Virus record (IMG/VR): IMGVR_UViG_3300007609_000049
Coordinates: 1 to 36,099 of that record
DNA from: a virus
Direction: 5' to 3' (one strand)
DNA: 36,099 nt
Made by a program: the position numbers and the translations under genes. Below are positions 25,241-33,702 of the stretch, piece after piece; position 1 is the stretch's first letter, and every line of letters starts with the position of its first letter. Below the pieces are notes generated by a model, which worked only from the letters and a program-made list of their open reading frames with translations, was not told the origin of the DNA and did not search any database.

Positions 25241-26383
25241 TTAAGATAATCCCATTGAAATTTTTCGTTCATTAGGGCTAATACTTCTGATAATAACTTC
25301 AACACTATCACCTTTATTTAAAGTTTTATCATTAAGTTCAGATTTATGGAGAAGTCCACTTATTCCTTTTTCTAATTGTATAAATACTCCATATTTTGTT
25401 TTTTTAGTAACTTTACCTATTACATTTTTCATAGGTGGATATTTTTTACCTGCACCATCCCATGGGTCTTCAACAGCACCATGTTGAGTAAGAATAATTT
25501 TATTTTGATTAATAATATCCTTAACCCAAAATTTAATGTCATCACCTGGTTTAATTGTTCTGGATTCAAATTCTTTTAATGATTCACTGATTTCATCCTT
25601 TGGTATTAATCCTGTTAAACATTCATTAAATTCAGCGAAAATTCCAAAGGTAGTAGTACCAGTAACCTTTCCTATAATATATTCTTTAGTATTTGATCTT
25701 AAGTCATCAATTTCAGTTGGAATTAAAGTCTTAAGATATTCACGGTGAGATACCACTATTGTATTTTTTTCACGTGAATATGTAATTGGCATAACTATTA
25801 ATTCCTTACCAATTAGAGAATTAAAGTCATGTAGTTTATTTATGCCACCTAACGATCCTGGCATGAAACATCTTATTCCTGAAATTTCAACCCAATAACC
25901 ACCATGAATAAGCTCTTTAACTTTGCATTTATATCCTACTGATTTATTTCCGATAGATTCTAATATTTCAGCTTTCTTAACCTCTGCTAATGCATCAGAT
26001 ATAGATGCAATTATTTCACCATTAGGCTTTGTTTTAATTTTAACATCAACTATCATATTAGGTTTAAGCTGCTCAGAAATTTCTTTAGGCTCTTTCGTTG
26101 TATAACATACTGCTGTAAATTTAGAACCAATATTAACAAGCGCATGATCTTCACTAACACTATGTATAATACCTTTCATAATAGCACCATCAGGTACATC
26201 AACATTATTATATGATTCGTCATCATTATTATTACCTTCAATATCGATACCATAGTCTTTAAGCATATCAATAGCATAAGGCTCACTTGATAAAAGTTTA
26301 ACCCCTTTAGGTAATTTTAATTTTACCGTTTTAGTATCAAACGGATCTTCACTTAATTGGATTGTAATTTCTTGTTCAATCAT
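25241..26383 (-). CDS. Phage-encoded ribosomal protein S1 homologue (four S1 domains)
   Basis: The 380-residue product carries four S1 (OB-fold RNA-binding) domains at about 65-128, 147-213, 233-300 and 318-379, after a 60-residue acidic N-terminal extension. The order and linkers match bacterial bS1 domains 1-4. Domain 2 has the GGYWVEISGIRCFMPGSL pattern (bS1: GGFTVELNGIRAFLPGSL) and ends NTIVVSHREYL. Domain 3 ends at VEDPW...KKYPP, like EDPW...KRYP in E. coli S1. Domain 4 reads KYGVFIQLEKGISGLLHKSE. Domains 5-6 of the 557-residue E. coli protein are absent. In bS1, domains 1-2 dock on the 30S subunit and the following domains hold and unwind mRNA. A role in recruiting phage mRNA to ribosomes is therefore likely, but it is inference. 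The gene follows the longest intergenic gap of the window (86 bases) and precedes the amidoligase-like gene. Confidence 0.92.
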   Translation of the reverse strand: MIEQEITIQLSEDPFDTKTVKLKLPKGVKLLSSEPYAIDMLKDYGIDIEGNNNDDESYNNVDVPDGAIMKGIIHSVSEDHALVNIGSKFTAVCYTTKEPKEISEQLKPNMIVDVKIKTKPNGEIIASISDALAEVKKAEILESIGNKSVGYKCKVKELIHGGYWVEISGIRCFMPGSLGGINKLHDFNSLIGKELIVMPITYSREKNTIVVSHREYLKTLIPTEIDDLRSNTKEYIIGKVTGTTTFGIFAEFNECLTGLIPKDEISESLKEFESRTIKPGDDIKFWVKDIINQNKIILTQHGAVEDPWDGAGKKYPPMKNVIGKVTKKTKYGVFIQLEKGISGLLHKSELNDKTLNKGDSVEVIIRSISPNERKISMGLS

Positions 26384-26469
26384 TTTTATTTTTTAAATAG
26401 TTAATTTAGATTATATATTACCTACTAAATAGTTTATTATTTTTACACTTAATTAGGTATATTGTTTCA
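26384..26469 (-). promoter_or_regulatory. 86-base leader of the S1-like gene
   Basis: This is the longest intergenic stretch in the window. It is nearly pure A/T and ends in an A-rich run (TTTAAAAAATAAAA) before the ATG, with no Shine-Dalgarno sequence. An imperfect inverted repeat is present: ATATACCTA pairs with TAGGTAATAT, with one bulged A and a loop of about 25 bases. I see no T4-type late promoter box and no clear Bacteroidota-type promoter. Its length and place suggest separate regulation of the S1-like gene, but no site can be named. Confidence 0.3.
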
Positions 26470-27021
26470 TTATATAATACCAACCCAAGGTAAAACTAAC
26501 GGAGGTGGAGGCGTTCCTGGTGCAGTTCCAGTCCATACACCAGTAATAGTACTTAAATGTTTTAAAATTGCTAAGTCTAATTCTTGAGCTACTAAATAAG
26601 GATCTTCTTGCTGAAATGCTAAGCCTATATCAGTATTAAGAGGTTCAGGTAAACCTGGTGACGTTACTAAATTAGTTGCACCAATTAATCCACCTGGTGG
26701 TGGAGGCATAGGAGAAAAAGATACACCTGTCCAATAAGTAACAATTGATGTAGCAGCAGGTAACCAAACAACAGGTAAAGGCTTTCCTATATTAAGTGCT
26801 CTTGCTAACTTAAATGATGCCGAAAATCCACTAAATATAATATCATCGGATTTTAATGAAATAGGATTAGATGGCCATTGTGGTGATGATGGTGTTACTA
26901 ATGGTGCTGATTGCCCATAATATTTTGCAATTTCTCTAGCAGTACTATCATCACTATCAGAACTGTTCGTAGCTAACCAATCACCTACACCACTTATAAA
27001 ACTACTACTATTCCACGCCAT
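26470..27021 (-). CDS. Small proline-rich baseplate-associated protein after the spike
   Basis: The 183-residue product has segments MAWNSSSFISGVGDWL, TAREIAKYYGQSA, ATSIVTYWTGVSFSPMPPPP and a hydrophobic, proline-rich end (GTPPPPLVLPWVGII). From memory, proteins with YWTG...PMPPPPG and a WVG(I/F) end occur next to spike and tail genes in a number of phages and contractile systems, without a named function. There is no signal peptide, and no His/Cys set that would suggest a PAAR tip. Its ATG overlaps the stop of the spike gene by one base (TAATG), so the two are coupled, and the product may assemble with the spike. Function is unknown. Confidence 0.68.
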   Translation of the reverse strand: MAWNSSSFISGVGDWLATNSSDSDDSTAREIAKYYGQSAPLVTPSSPQWPSNPISLKSDDIIFSGFSASFKLARALNIGKPLPVVWLPAATSIVTYWTGVSFSPMPPPPGGLIGATNLVTSPGLPEPLNTDIGLAFQQEDPYLVAQELDLAILKHLSTITGVWTGTAPGTPPPPLVLPWVGII

Positions 27022-27911
27022 TAATCAGTTGTGTTTTTCTTACTAAGATATGAATCTGTTATTGAAGGTGGAGTAGGAGGTCCACTTGGACCAACCCCAG
27101 TTGGATGAATATGAGCATCAAAAATAGCCTTAAATGTATCTCCTTTCATAACTGCTTCAGCTGCTTGTTCACCTAATTTAATTCTAGGTGAATTAATATG
27201 TGATTCTGTTGATGCATTAATATTTGCATTATCACAATTTATGATTGCATCTTTACAATTTATTTCCGTATTATCTGTACTATTTATAATAAACTTAGCT
27301 GAATGTGTAAATGTAATATTTCCATCATTTAACATTACAATTGAATCACCGTTTGCATTTATAATTTCTACACTATTATCAGGTTTAATATTAACAGTAG
27401 TAGACCCTTCAGTAGTTGCATAATCAAACATAAGACCTTTTTCCTCAGTAAAGAATGCTTTAATATGTTCACCTTCCCGATTATTATTTCCTTCTTCATC
27501 TAATTCAAATGCAGTATCATATAATAAAACATGAGCATTATCATATGCAGTTTCTATTTCTGTTTTGACTTCATCTGAATGGTATAGATTATAATGATAA
27601 AACGGTGAGTATATGTTACCGTTATCAAATGTTACTTTAACTATTGAATTTAATTTTGGTACATCAAATGTACCAGAACCTGTTGAACTTCCTCCTGTGA
27701 ATTTATTCCCAGGTCTTGCCCACGGTAAGCTTTCTGTAGGTATAATAAAATCACTTTGATTATCAGTAGGATCAACTCTACCATCAAATTTACCTAATAC
27801 ACGAATTCGACATCTTCCTTCAAATAGTGGATCTTGTGCATCCTCTACTATACCAACCCATTGTGAGTCTCTTAAATTGTCATATTGGAAATCTTTTGCA
27901 CTTATTTTCAT
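27021..27911 (-). CDS. Baseplate central spike, gp5/gpV-like, without lysozyme domain
   Basis: The product has 296 residues. Residues about 14-105 form the OB-fold of gp5 and gpV type spikes: WVGIVEDAQDPLFEGRCRIR, then PTESLPWARPGN, then LNSIVKVTFDNG. Residues about 150-255 have short repeating strands (VEIINANGDSIVMLNDGNIT, CKDAIINCDNANINAS) typical of the intertwined triple beta-helix. The end has DAHIHPTGVGPSGPPTPPS at about 265-283; the HIH (267-269) resembles the iron-binding HxH at the tip of P2 gpV-type spikes. The lysozyme domain of T4 gp5, which lies between these parts in T4, is absent. Both neighbours overlap it by one base (TAATG on each side), indicating tight coupling with the tube-like gene before it and the proline-rich gene after it. 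Confidence 0.85.
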   Translation of the reverse strand: MKISAKDFQYDNLRDSQWVGIVEDAQDPLFEGRCRIRVLGKFDGRVDPTDNQSDFIIPTESLPWARPGNKFTGGSSTGSGTFDVPKLNSIVKVTFDNGNIYSPFYHYNLYHSDEVKTEIETAYDNAHVLLYDTAFELDEEGNNNREGEHIKAFFTEEKGLMFDYATTEGSTTVNIKPDNSVEIINANGDSIVMLNDGNITFTHSAKFIINSTDNTEINCKDAIINCDNANINASTESHINSPRIKLGEQAAEAVMKGDTFKAIFDAHIHPTGVGPSGPPTPPSITDSYLSKKNTTD

Positions 27912-29278
27912 TATTCAAATATATTAGTACTATTTATTGATGGACCAGGTGGAACTTTTGTAAATAACCTATCAGACCCACTGATCGTTCTAGGTGGCGT
28001 TCCGTCATTATTAGTAGGCTGTTGTCCTGGTGGTAATATTCTATCACCTAACCTTGGTGCGGTATTAGGAATGTTTGTATCTTGTAACGCATTTAGTGCT
28101 GCACCGTTTAATGCATTTGCTAAACCTTGTGGATTACTAATTGAATTTAGAATTTCATTTCTTAAACCAAATGCATTACCTAATATTTGGCTTTGTGCAA
28201 ATGATCTTGCTCTTTGTACCGCTGCACTTAATGTACTTTCAGCTTGGTTTGTAACCAAGTCTTTAGCAAACTTTTCTAAATTTGAACCACTTTGTGATGT
28301 TTGTTGTCTCTCTTCGTTTATTTGTGAGTTATAGCCTGAAAACTGTGATTCAAATAATACATTACAATAAGAAAATTTAATTTCTGTAGTGGTCACTGAT
28401 GACTCTGAGTTTGAAACAGTTTCAAATACTTTACCACTAGCACTAACATCCCAAACACATTTTTTAAATCTGAATTTTATTTGTGATGTATTCTTATTTA
28501 TAAAATCTTCAGATTTAGGATTATTATCACCTTGGTTATCAGAAAGTGAAACTAAATTATTTTTTGTGGTATTAAATTTCCTTATCTCTGATACTGAAAC
28601 ATATGCATCAAATTTCATTAAATTTTTAGGTAAAATATATCTTCTATATCTTGAATCATAAACTGCCATTTTATAAAGAGTAAATAGTGAAGTAAGTTTA
28701 AGATCTATAGCTTCAAGACACCCTATAGTAATACCTTCACCTTCAGCTGAACCTATATAAGGATCATTTGAAAAATCAGAAGATTTATTCCATGATTCAA
28801 TTAAACCATCAATTGTTTGAAAATAATATGGTCTGGTTTCGGCAATTTTAAATAAACCTTGTACAAATGCTCTTAAATATGTAGCCCTTTGTGTTTCTCC
28901 TATTTGTTCTAAATAACCTACCGCGGATTCTCCTGAAGGTAAAGATAATGAATTAAGAGCATTTGATAATAATGATGTACTATTATTGAATTCAGGTAAC
29001 TCACTTTCTCCTTCTAGTGCACCATTAAATAAAGGGCTATCTCGTAGAAATAAAATTTCAAAACCTAAGTAAGTTGGATCATCTAATGAAGTAACACCAT
29101 TTCCCCCGCTTTTTATATCAGAAGGCACCTGAACAAATCTTTTAACAAATTCATATGAAGATGGGTAAGATACAGGTCCGCTTAAACCTAAAGCATCGGC
29201 TATTTCATTTACTCTTCCATTTGCTTCTTCCCCTAAAAATCCATTAGGACCAGTATTTATAGGATTAACTATTGGCAT
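27911..29278 (-). CDS. Baseplate or tube-like structural protein
   Basis: The 455-residue product has an N-terminal region with VKRFVQVPSDIK. A helical middle part follows (YLRAFVQGLFKIAETRPYYF at about 134-153; EAIDLKLTSLFTLYKMAVYD at about 189-208), then a beta segment SRYRRYILPKNLMKFDAYVS. Closing strands at about 266-315 (IKFRFKKCVWDVS, TTTEIKFSYCNVLFESQFSG) resemble a tail-tube-type beta fold. The last 140 residues are low-complexity and alanine-, asparagine- and proline-rich. From memory the middle segments recur in large-myophage baseplate proteins. Its place between hub candidate and spike suggests a hub or tube-initiation role, comparable to T4 gp48 or gp54; that equivalence is inference. 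Confidence 0.68.
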   Translation of the reverse strand: MPIVNPINTGPNGFLGEEANGRVNEIADALGLSGPVSYPSSYEFVKRFVQVPSDIKSGGNGVTSLDDPTYLGFEILFLRDSPLFNGALEGESELPEFNNSTSLLSNALNSLSLPSGESAVGYLEQIGETQRATYLRAFVQGLFKIAETRPYYFQTIDGLIESWNKSSDFSNDPYIGSAEGEGITIGCLEAIDLKLTSLFTLYKMAVYDSRYRRYILPKNLMKFDAYVSVSEIRKFNTTKNNLVSLSDNQGDNNPKSEDFINKNTSQIKFRFKKCVWDVSASGKVFETVSNSESSVTTTEIKFSYCNVLFESQFSGYNSQINEERQQTSQSGSNLEKFAKDLVTNQAESTLSAAVQRARSFAQSQILGNAFGLRNEILNSISNPQGLANALNGAALNALQDTNIPNTAPRLGDRILPPGQQPTNNDGTPPRTISGSDRLFTKVPPGPSINSTNIFE

Positions 29279-29300
29279 ATTTTATGTATTTTTTTATTTA

Positions 29301-30764
29301 TTATGTAGAAGGTTTAAACTCTCTTCTTTGTAGATATAATTTCATTCTTAAGCCACCTGGTTTAGTTTGAAAATATTCTAAACCTGATATAACATAAAAA
29401 CCGCTTAAAAATTCATTAAGTATACCAGTACTTTCTGAGTCCTGTTCAGATGTAGTATCCCTTTCAGCTGCCCCTTCAGGCGGGGTTTCTTCACCGTTAG
29501 TGTTTTGGGTTAGGACTGTTTTTTGTGGGCTACCATATTCAAATATTTGGCAGTATATTCTGGTATATCTCAAAAGAGCAGGATTTACTGTATCTAATTC
29601 AATAACCATTCCCATTTTAGTTATTTCAATTAAATTTTGGTAATTAAGTACAATTGAATACATATACTCATCGTGTACATTTTCACTCTGTGTACCTAAA
29701 TACTTAAATCTTAACTGATTATCTTTAGGACCTTCAGGTTCACCATCAATAATTCTACCTTTAGTTGCAGGAACAAATCCTGGTGTATCATTAGTTATTG
29801 GATCAACAAACTCACTTATAAATTCTTTATCAATTAAATTCCAACTCTGTGAATATCTTTTATACCCATTATTTTTAGTAACCATACCACTTTCATTAAC
29901 CATTTGATACTTTGATATGTATCTTGCACCACCTTGCATTTTTATGAGATTACTTAAATAATTTGGAAAATTATCCTCTTCCCCTTCTGACTTACTATAT
30001 AAATCTCCTGCATTTTGGCTAAATGTTTTACTTGCCTCAATTGAACCTTCCTGGCTAAATAATGAATTAACATCAACTAAAGTCAAATAATAATAAGGAT
30101 CAATATATGCAGTAAAAAAATGATCATCGTCAAGATATGAATTTGACACAATATCTTGTATGTACTTTTCAACAGTATCATTAGGATTAATCCATGTCAT
30201 TTCATCAGCAGTATCGTCTACATTAGATGCATAGCCTAACTGTAATTCTTCGGCAATTTCTAATAGTGAATTCCAACTAGTTCCATTTTTAAATTGTACT
30301 TTTTCTGTAAATAGATCGGGTACAAACATTCTCCCTTCAACCATAAACTTATTAGCTGATACATTACCACCACCACCAATAGGTGATATATCAACAATGC
30401 TAAAATCTATTCTAATAGGTTTAAATGTAGTTTCATTACCTTGTGATCTAATGTACAATTGGATAATGTCACCGTCCTTTGGAAAAAATCTTGACATAAA
30501 CATTCCATCCCTATCTTCAAAAATTATCTTGATAGTAGGATAAAAACCAGTGTTCCTTAATCTTATAAGATCTATCCTATCTTGTTGAACCTCATATTGG
30601 TTAATTCTAACTAATGAAATAACTGAACTTGTTTTTGATGGTGGTATTTCTGACTTAAGCCCATCAGAGTTTTCTGTACCGCTCTCAACATCAGGAATAC
30701 TCATTTCATCAAGCACTATAGCAGGTTCAATTATAGTAAGTATTTTATTTTCAATTTCAGCCAT
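29301..30764 (-). CDS. Baseplate hub protein, gp27/gpD-like candidate
   Basis: The product has 487 residues. The first 60 residues are polar. From about residue 75 there is a beta-rich region with RNTGFYPTIKIIFEDRDGMF, FFPKDGDIIQLYIRSQG and IRIDFSIVDISPIGGG; then SWNSLLEIAEELQLGYASNV and DTVEKYIQDIVSNSYLDDDH. This succession (ring beta domain, then a LysM-like or helical part that samples a DYLT-like region) is what hub proteins of the gp27 / late control D type show. The gene directly follows the gp53-like wedge gene with a one-base overlap, and it is two genes upstream of the spike it would carry. The C-terminus (about 450-487, FYVISGLEYFQTKPGGLRMK) is typical of the last beta hairpin of tail hub proteins. 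Hub is the best reading, not proven. Confidence 0.6.
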   Translation of the reverse strand: MAEIENKILTIIEPAIVLDEMSIPDVESGTENSDGLKSEIPPSKTSSVISLVRINQYEVQQDRIDLIRLRNTGFYPTIKIIFEDRDGMFMSRFFPKDGDIIQLYIRSQGNETTFKPIRIDFSIVDISPIGGGGNVSANKFMVEGRMFVPDLFTEKVQFKNGTSWNSLLEIAEELQLGYASNVDDTADEMTWINPNDTVEKYIQDIVSNSYLDDDHFFTAYIDPYYYLTLVDVNSLFSQEGSIEASKTFSQNAGDLYSKSEGEEDNFPNYLSNLIKMQGGARYISKYQMVNESGMVTKNNGYKRYSQSWNLIDKEFISEFVDPITNDTPGFVPATKGRIIDGEPEGPKDNQLRFKYLGTQSENVHDEYMYSIVLNYQNLIEITKMGMVIELDTVNPALLRYTRIYCQIFEYGSPQKTVLTQNTNGEETPPEGAAERDTTSEQDSESTGILNEFLSGFYVISGLEYFQTKPGGLRMKLYLQRREFKPST

Positions 30765-31294
30765 TATCTATTTCTAGTATTAAGATTAGTACCTAGTTTA
30801 ATTTTTCCTTTTGCAAACTCTTTGACATTTTCACCTGGTTGTAAAACATTAGGAGGTAATGGTGATTTAACTCCATTCTTTTTATTTTTTGCTTTTTGTA
30901 TAAGTCTTTGTATTCTTGATTGGTCTTTTTCGCTTTGTCTATTTGTTTCAATATATTGTGATTGTACTGAATCTGGCTTTTGTATAGTTTTAGGCCTAGA
31001 ATAAAATAATTGAGGATTTTTAAGATTAGGTATAATCAAAAGATCACCTTCTTGTATTGAAAAAGGATTAAAAATATTATTAATTATACAAATAGCATCA
31101 ACATATTCAGTTGTACCAAAGTATTGATCTGAAACCAAATCAACTCTACCTGCTTGATCAAAAGCAACATAATGAATTGATTTAATACCATATTCTGATA
31201 CATATTTAAATGACGGCGCAGTTAAATCAAAATATGATTCACCTGTTTTTTCGTCTATGAGAGTATTTTTTAAAGTTAAAGACTTTATATTCAT
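30764..31294 (-). CDS. Baseplate wedge protein, gp53-like with LysM-type fold
   Basis: The 176-residue product carries at about 48-90 the pattern RVDLVSDQYFGTTEYVDAIC followed by IINNIFNPFSIQEGDLLIIP. This is the LysM-like core of T4 gp53-type wedge proteins (a D..S..YYGT...W.I...NNI.NPF.I..G..L.IP pattern) that joins neighbouring wedges around the hub. The C-terminal 80 residues are basic and lysine/asparagine-rich. T4 gp53 has 196 residues, so the length fits. In T4, gene 53 opens the baseplate operon; here it sits just before the hub candidate, with a one-base TAATG overlap. The leader is an A-run (AAAAAAATAAAAAAA before ATG) with no Shine-Dalgarno sequence. Confidence 0.78.
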   Translation of the reverse strand: MNIKSLTLKNTLIDEKTGESYFDLTAPSFKYVSEYGIKSIHYVAFDQAGRVDLVSDQYFGTTEYVDAICIINNIFNPFSIQEGDLLIIPNLKNPQLFYSRPKTIQKPDSVQSQYIETNRQSEKDQSRIQRLIQKAKNKKNGVKSPLPPNVLQPGENVKEFAKGKIKLGTNLNTRNR

Positions 31295-31306
31295 TTTTTT
31301 ATTTTT

Positions 31307-33112
31307 TTATGAATCAATCATTATAGCTACTAAATTAGAAACATATTCTGGATCATTATCTGTAACTATTGAATTTTGATTAGATGTTTTATTATTGATA
31401 TTTTCATTACCTACATCTTCTTTAGAAATTTCATTTCTATTTCCACTAAAGTCTGATTGTGTTCCTTGTCTATCTTGAGTTCCTACGTTTGGAATTGAAC
31501 CATAAGTTTCAATATTAGCACCGCTTAAATTTAAAATATCATCTGAGCTTTCAGCTGATGCATAAATTCTACCTTTACCTGCATTAAACATATTTTCTAT
31601 ATCACCTTTATCTCTAGGTTTTCCGTGTTTAACATCTACTTCAAATTTTAACTCCATAGGAAAGTCATCATAACCTAGACCGTGACCTAATGTCATAACA
31701 GTATTATCACAGTACATATTACCCATCGTTACGATTGGATTAAGAGGGTTACCTACAGTTACATGCCAGTTTCCAGTTGGATCACCACTAATAAAAGCTT
31801 TAGTTGCTTCAGTACCTACAGGACCTCCAACTTGACTACCTAAAAATTGACCCATTACATTTCCTAAAAAGTTTTTACCTGCTTTGAGGCCACCTTCAAG
31901 TAGAGAGTCTAATGAAAAGCCACCATCACCATCGCCAAATAATCCTTTAAATCCTGTTTCTACATCATTAACAACAGAACCTATATAACCAGCAAAATCA
32001 CCCTTTCTAAGTTTAGCAATGTCACCAAATTGATTAGCAACATAACCAGCTGACCCATAGTATCGATGACCTCCTCCCCAAAATGCTGCATTATTTGTAG
32101 TCATAGTTAACATGTTACTCATAATGTCTATCATTGCAATTTTAGGATTAACATAATTTAATGATTTAAGTTCATATTCAAATGTTAATTTAAGATCATT
32201 TTGAAAAGATAAACCCCTATCCCTGATAAAAGTTTTATCAACAACATTTACAGGACCTAATACAAAGTTTGCAAATGTAGTACCTAATCTATCTTCTGTT
32301 GTAATATTTTGTGCAGCAAATTTTTGGCCTGGTTCTATATTTTTACTAGCATCTACGATCGATCTACCTATACCTCCTATTTTACTATAAAAGGGCTGTT
32401 GTGTATATCCACCGTCACCACTACTTTGGCTTTCCATTTCGGACGTTAATTCTTTCCAATTAAGGCCGTATGTAAAATTTAAAATTTCATCTAATTTATT
32501 ACCGGCAGTTTCACCTAAATAAGTAACAGCAGTAACACCAGCAACTTGTGTTGCATCTACACTTGCTTCTGTAGTAGTTTCTCCTTCATTTTTTGGTGCT
32601 GGTCTAGAATTTAATGAGTAAATATTATCAGGAATTGGAATTGGAAACCTTCTTAATGTAATCAAATGATTAACAGGTATTTTTTGGTAATATTTACAAT
32701 AGAGAAAATCTGATGCTTTATATCCAATTTTAGGATATTTATCCTTAAAAAATTCAATTACCTTTGAAACCGAAACATTATGAGCCCTATCACCACCCAT
32801 AAGTGGATTATTAGGACTATCTCTATAGTTATTAGAAACATCACCAGACAAATCTCCATAAAAACCTCTGAAATTATATAAAGCATATGTATTTGCTAAT
32901 GATACCGGTACAGTAGCTGGACCATTTTCAGGCACAGTAAATACATCAGGTTTACTTTTTGTTGAATAAAAATTTTCAGCGTATTTTTGTGCAACATCAT
33001 CAGCAAAGCCAAATGATTGTCCACCAAATGCTTTTAATTTATCAGGAGATGAAGAATTTGGGTTTTGTGGTAAAGCATCGTTAATTCCATCAATTCTAAA
33101 CTTTATACTCAT
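31307..33112 (-). CDS. Large baseplate or tail structural protein
   Basis: The product has 601 residues. Segments that I recognise from large-myophage structural proteins are CKYYQKIPVNHLITLRRFPI (about 139-158) and, at about 447-517, WHVTVGNPLNPIVTMGNMYC, GYDDFPMELKFEVDVKHGKP and RDKGDIENMFNAGKGRIY. Between them is a glycine-rich part (about 340-440) with some hydrophobic character. The C-terminal 84 residues are N, S and D-rich and probably disordered. I do not recognise an enzyme motif. The order in front of the gp53-like and hub genes suggests a baseplate role close to the hub or tube. A T4 equivalent cannot be named with confidence. Confidence 0.7.
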   Translation of the reverse strand: MSIKFRIDGINDALPQNPNSSSPDKLKAFGGQSFGFADDVAQKYAENFYSTKSKPDVFTVPENGPATVPVSLANTYALYNFRGFYGDLSGDVSNNYRDSPNNPLMGGDRAHNVSVSKVIEFFKDKYPKIGYKASDFLYCKYYQKIPVNHLITLRRFPIPIPDNIYSLNSRPAPKNEGETTTEASVDATQVAGVTAVTYLGETAGNKLDEILNFTYGLNWKELTSEMESQSSGDGGYTQQPFYSKIGGIGRSIVDASKNIEPGQKFAAQNITTEDRLGTTFANFVLGPVNVVDKTFIRDRGLSFQNDLKLTFEYELKSLNYVNPKIAMIDIMSNMLTMTTNNAAFWGGGHRYYGSAGYVANQFGDIAKLRKGDFAGYIGSVVNDVETGFKGLFGDGDGGFSLDSLLEGGLKAGKNFLGNVMGQFLGSQVGGPVGTEATKAFISGDPTGNWHVTVGNPLNPIVTMGNMYCDNTVMTLGHGLGYDDFPMELKFEVDVKHGKPRDKGDIENMFNAGKGRIYASAESSDDILNLSGANIETYGSIPNVGTQDRQGTQSDFSGNRNEISKEDVGNENINNKTSNQNSIVTDNDPEYVSNLVAIMIDS

Positions 33113-33138
33113 TAAAGACGTTTATTTTAGATATATAT

Positions 33139-33702
33139 TTAGCCTAATGAATCCAGATATTTGTCAATATCAATATCACTATTGTTAAATTTATCATTCC
33201 ACCCTATTTTAAATCTTTTATCAAATTCATATGTGCTATCTACTGATAAAATACCTTTAAAAAATGGGCGAGCCATAAACTCTCTTGTTTCTTTTAAATT
33301 TTTTGAAATTAAATAAAATTGAACTTTTTCAAATAAGTCTTTTAATTTTACTTTTGTTTTTGTACACATTAATGAATCTACAATAACAAAAAATCTATCT
33401 CTATCCTTATCATTAAGTCTTTTTTCTAATGATCTAACGTTAGGATAGTTTTCTTTTTTTAATGGAAAAGGTGTACCTCTACCTTTAAATGATTTATGAA
33501 AGCTCATATCAAAAAAATAAGTTTTAAGATATTTCATATTATCATAAAATTTAATAATCCTTATTTGGTACTTAGGATTAATTGGATCCCATTGTGTATC
33601 TATAATTACGCCCTTTACAGGAATAAGTACATTTGGTTTATTATGGGATGATAATAAACAATAAACATAATCACCTTTATTAAAGATTCTATGTTGTTTC
33701 AT
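33139..33702 (-). CDS. Hypothetical phage protein (187 residues)
   Basis: The protein is lysine-, aspartate- and aromatic-rich. The N-terminal 60 residues look like a small beta-barrel (RIFNKGDYVYCLLSSHNKPN, GVIIDTQWDPINPKYQIRII), in the style of SH3- or KOW-like modules. The middle is basic (FHKSFKGRGTPFPLKKENYP) and the end is acidic (DIDIDKYLDSLG). No catalytic set is visible. The ATG overlaps the stop of the upstream gene by 4 bases (ATGA), so it belongs to the chain of small coupled genes at 33139-34774. I do not recognise a family; an assembly or regulatory factor is as likely as a virion part. Confidence 0.6.
   Translation of the reverse strand: MKQHRIFNKGDYVYCLLSSHNKPNVLIPVKGVIIDTQWDPINPKYQIRIIKFYDNMKYLKTYFFDMSFHKSFKGRGTPFPLKKENYPNVRSLEKRLNDKDRDRFFVIVDSLMCTKTKVKLKDLFEKVQFYLISKNLKETREFMARPFFKGILSVDSTYEFDKRFKIGWNDKFNNSDIDIDKYLDSLG

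Noticed and set aside
26470-27021. PAAR-type spike tip protein
   Set aside because: It is too long, lacks the PAAR repeats and a set of His/Cys metal ligands, and is hydrophobic and proline-rich instead.
27885-28334. Plus-strand 149-residue reading frame
   Set aside because: It is antisense to the tube-like gene and starts at the spike gene junction. The cysteine-, leucine- and phenylalanine-rich product looks like a shadow, not a gene.
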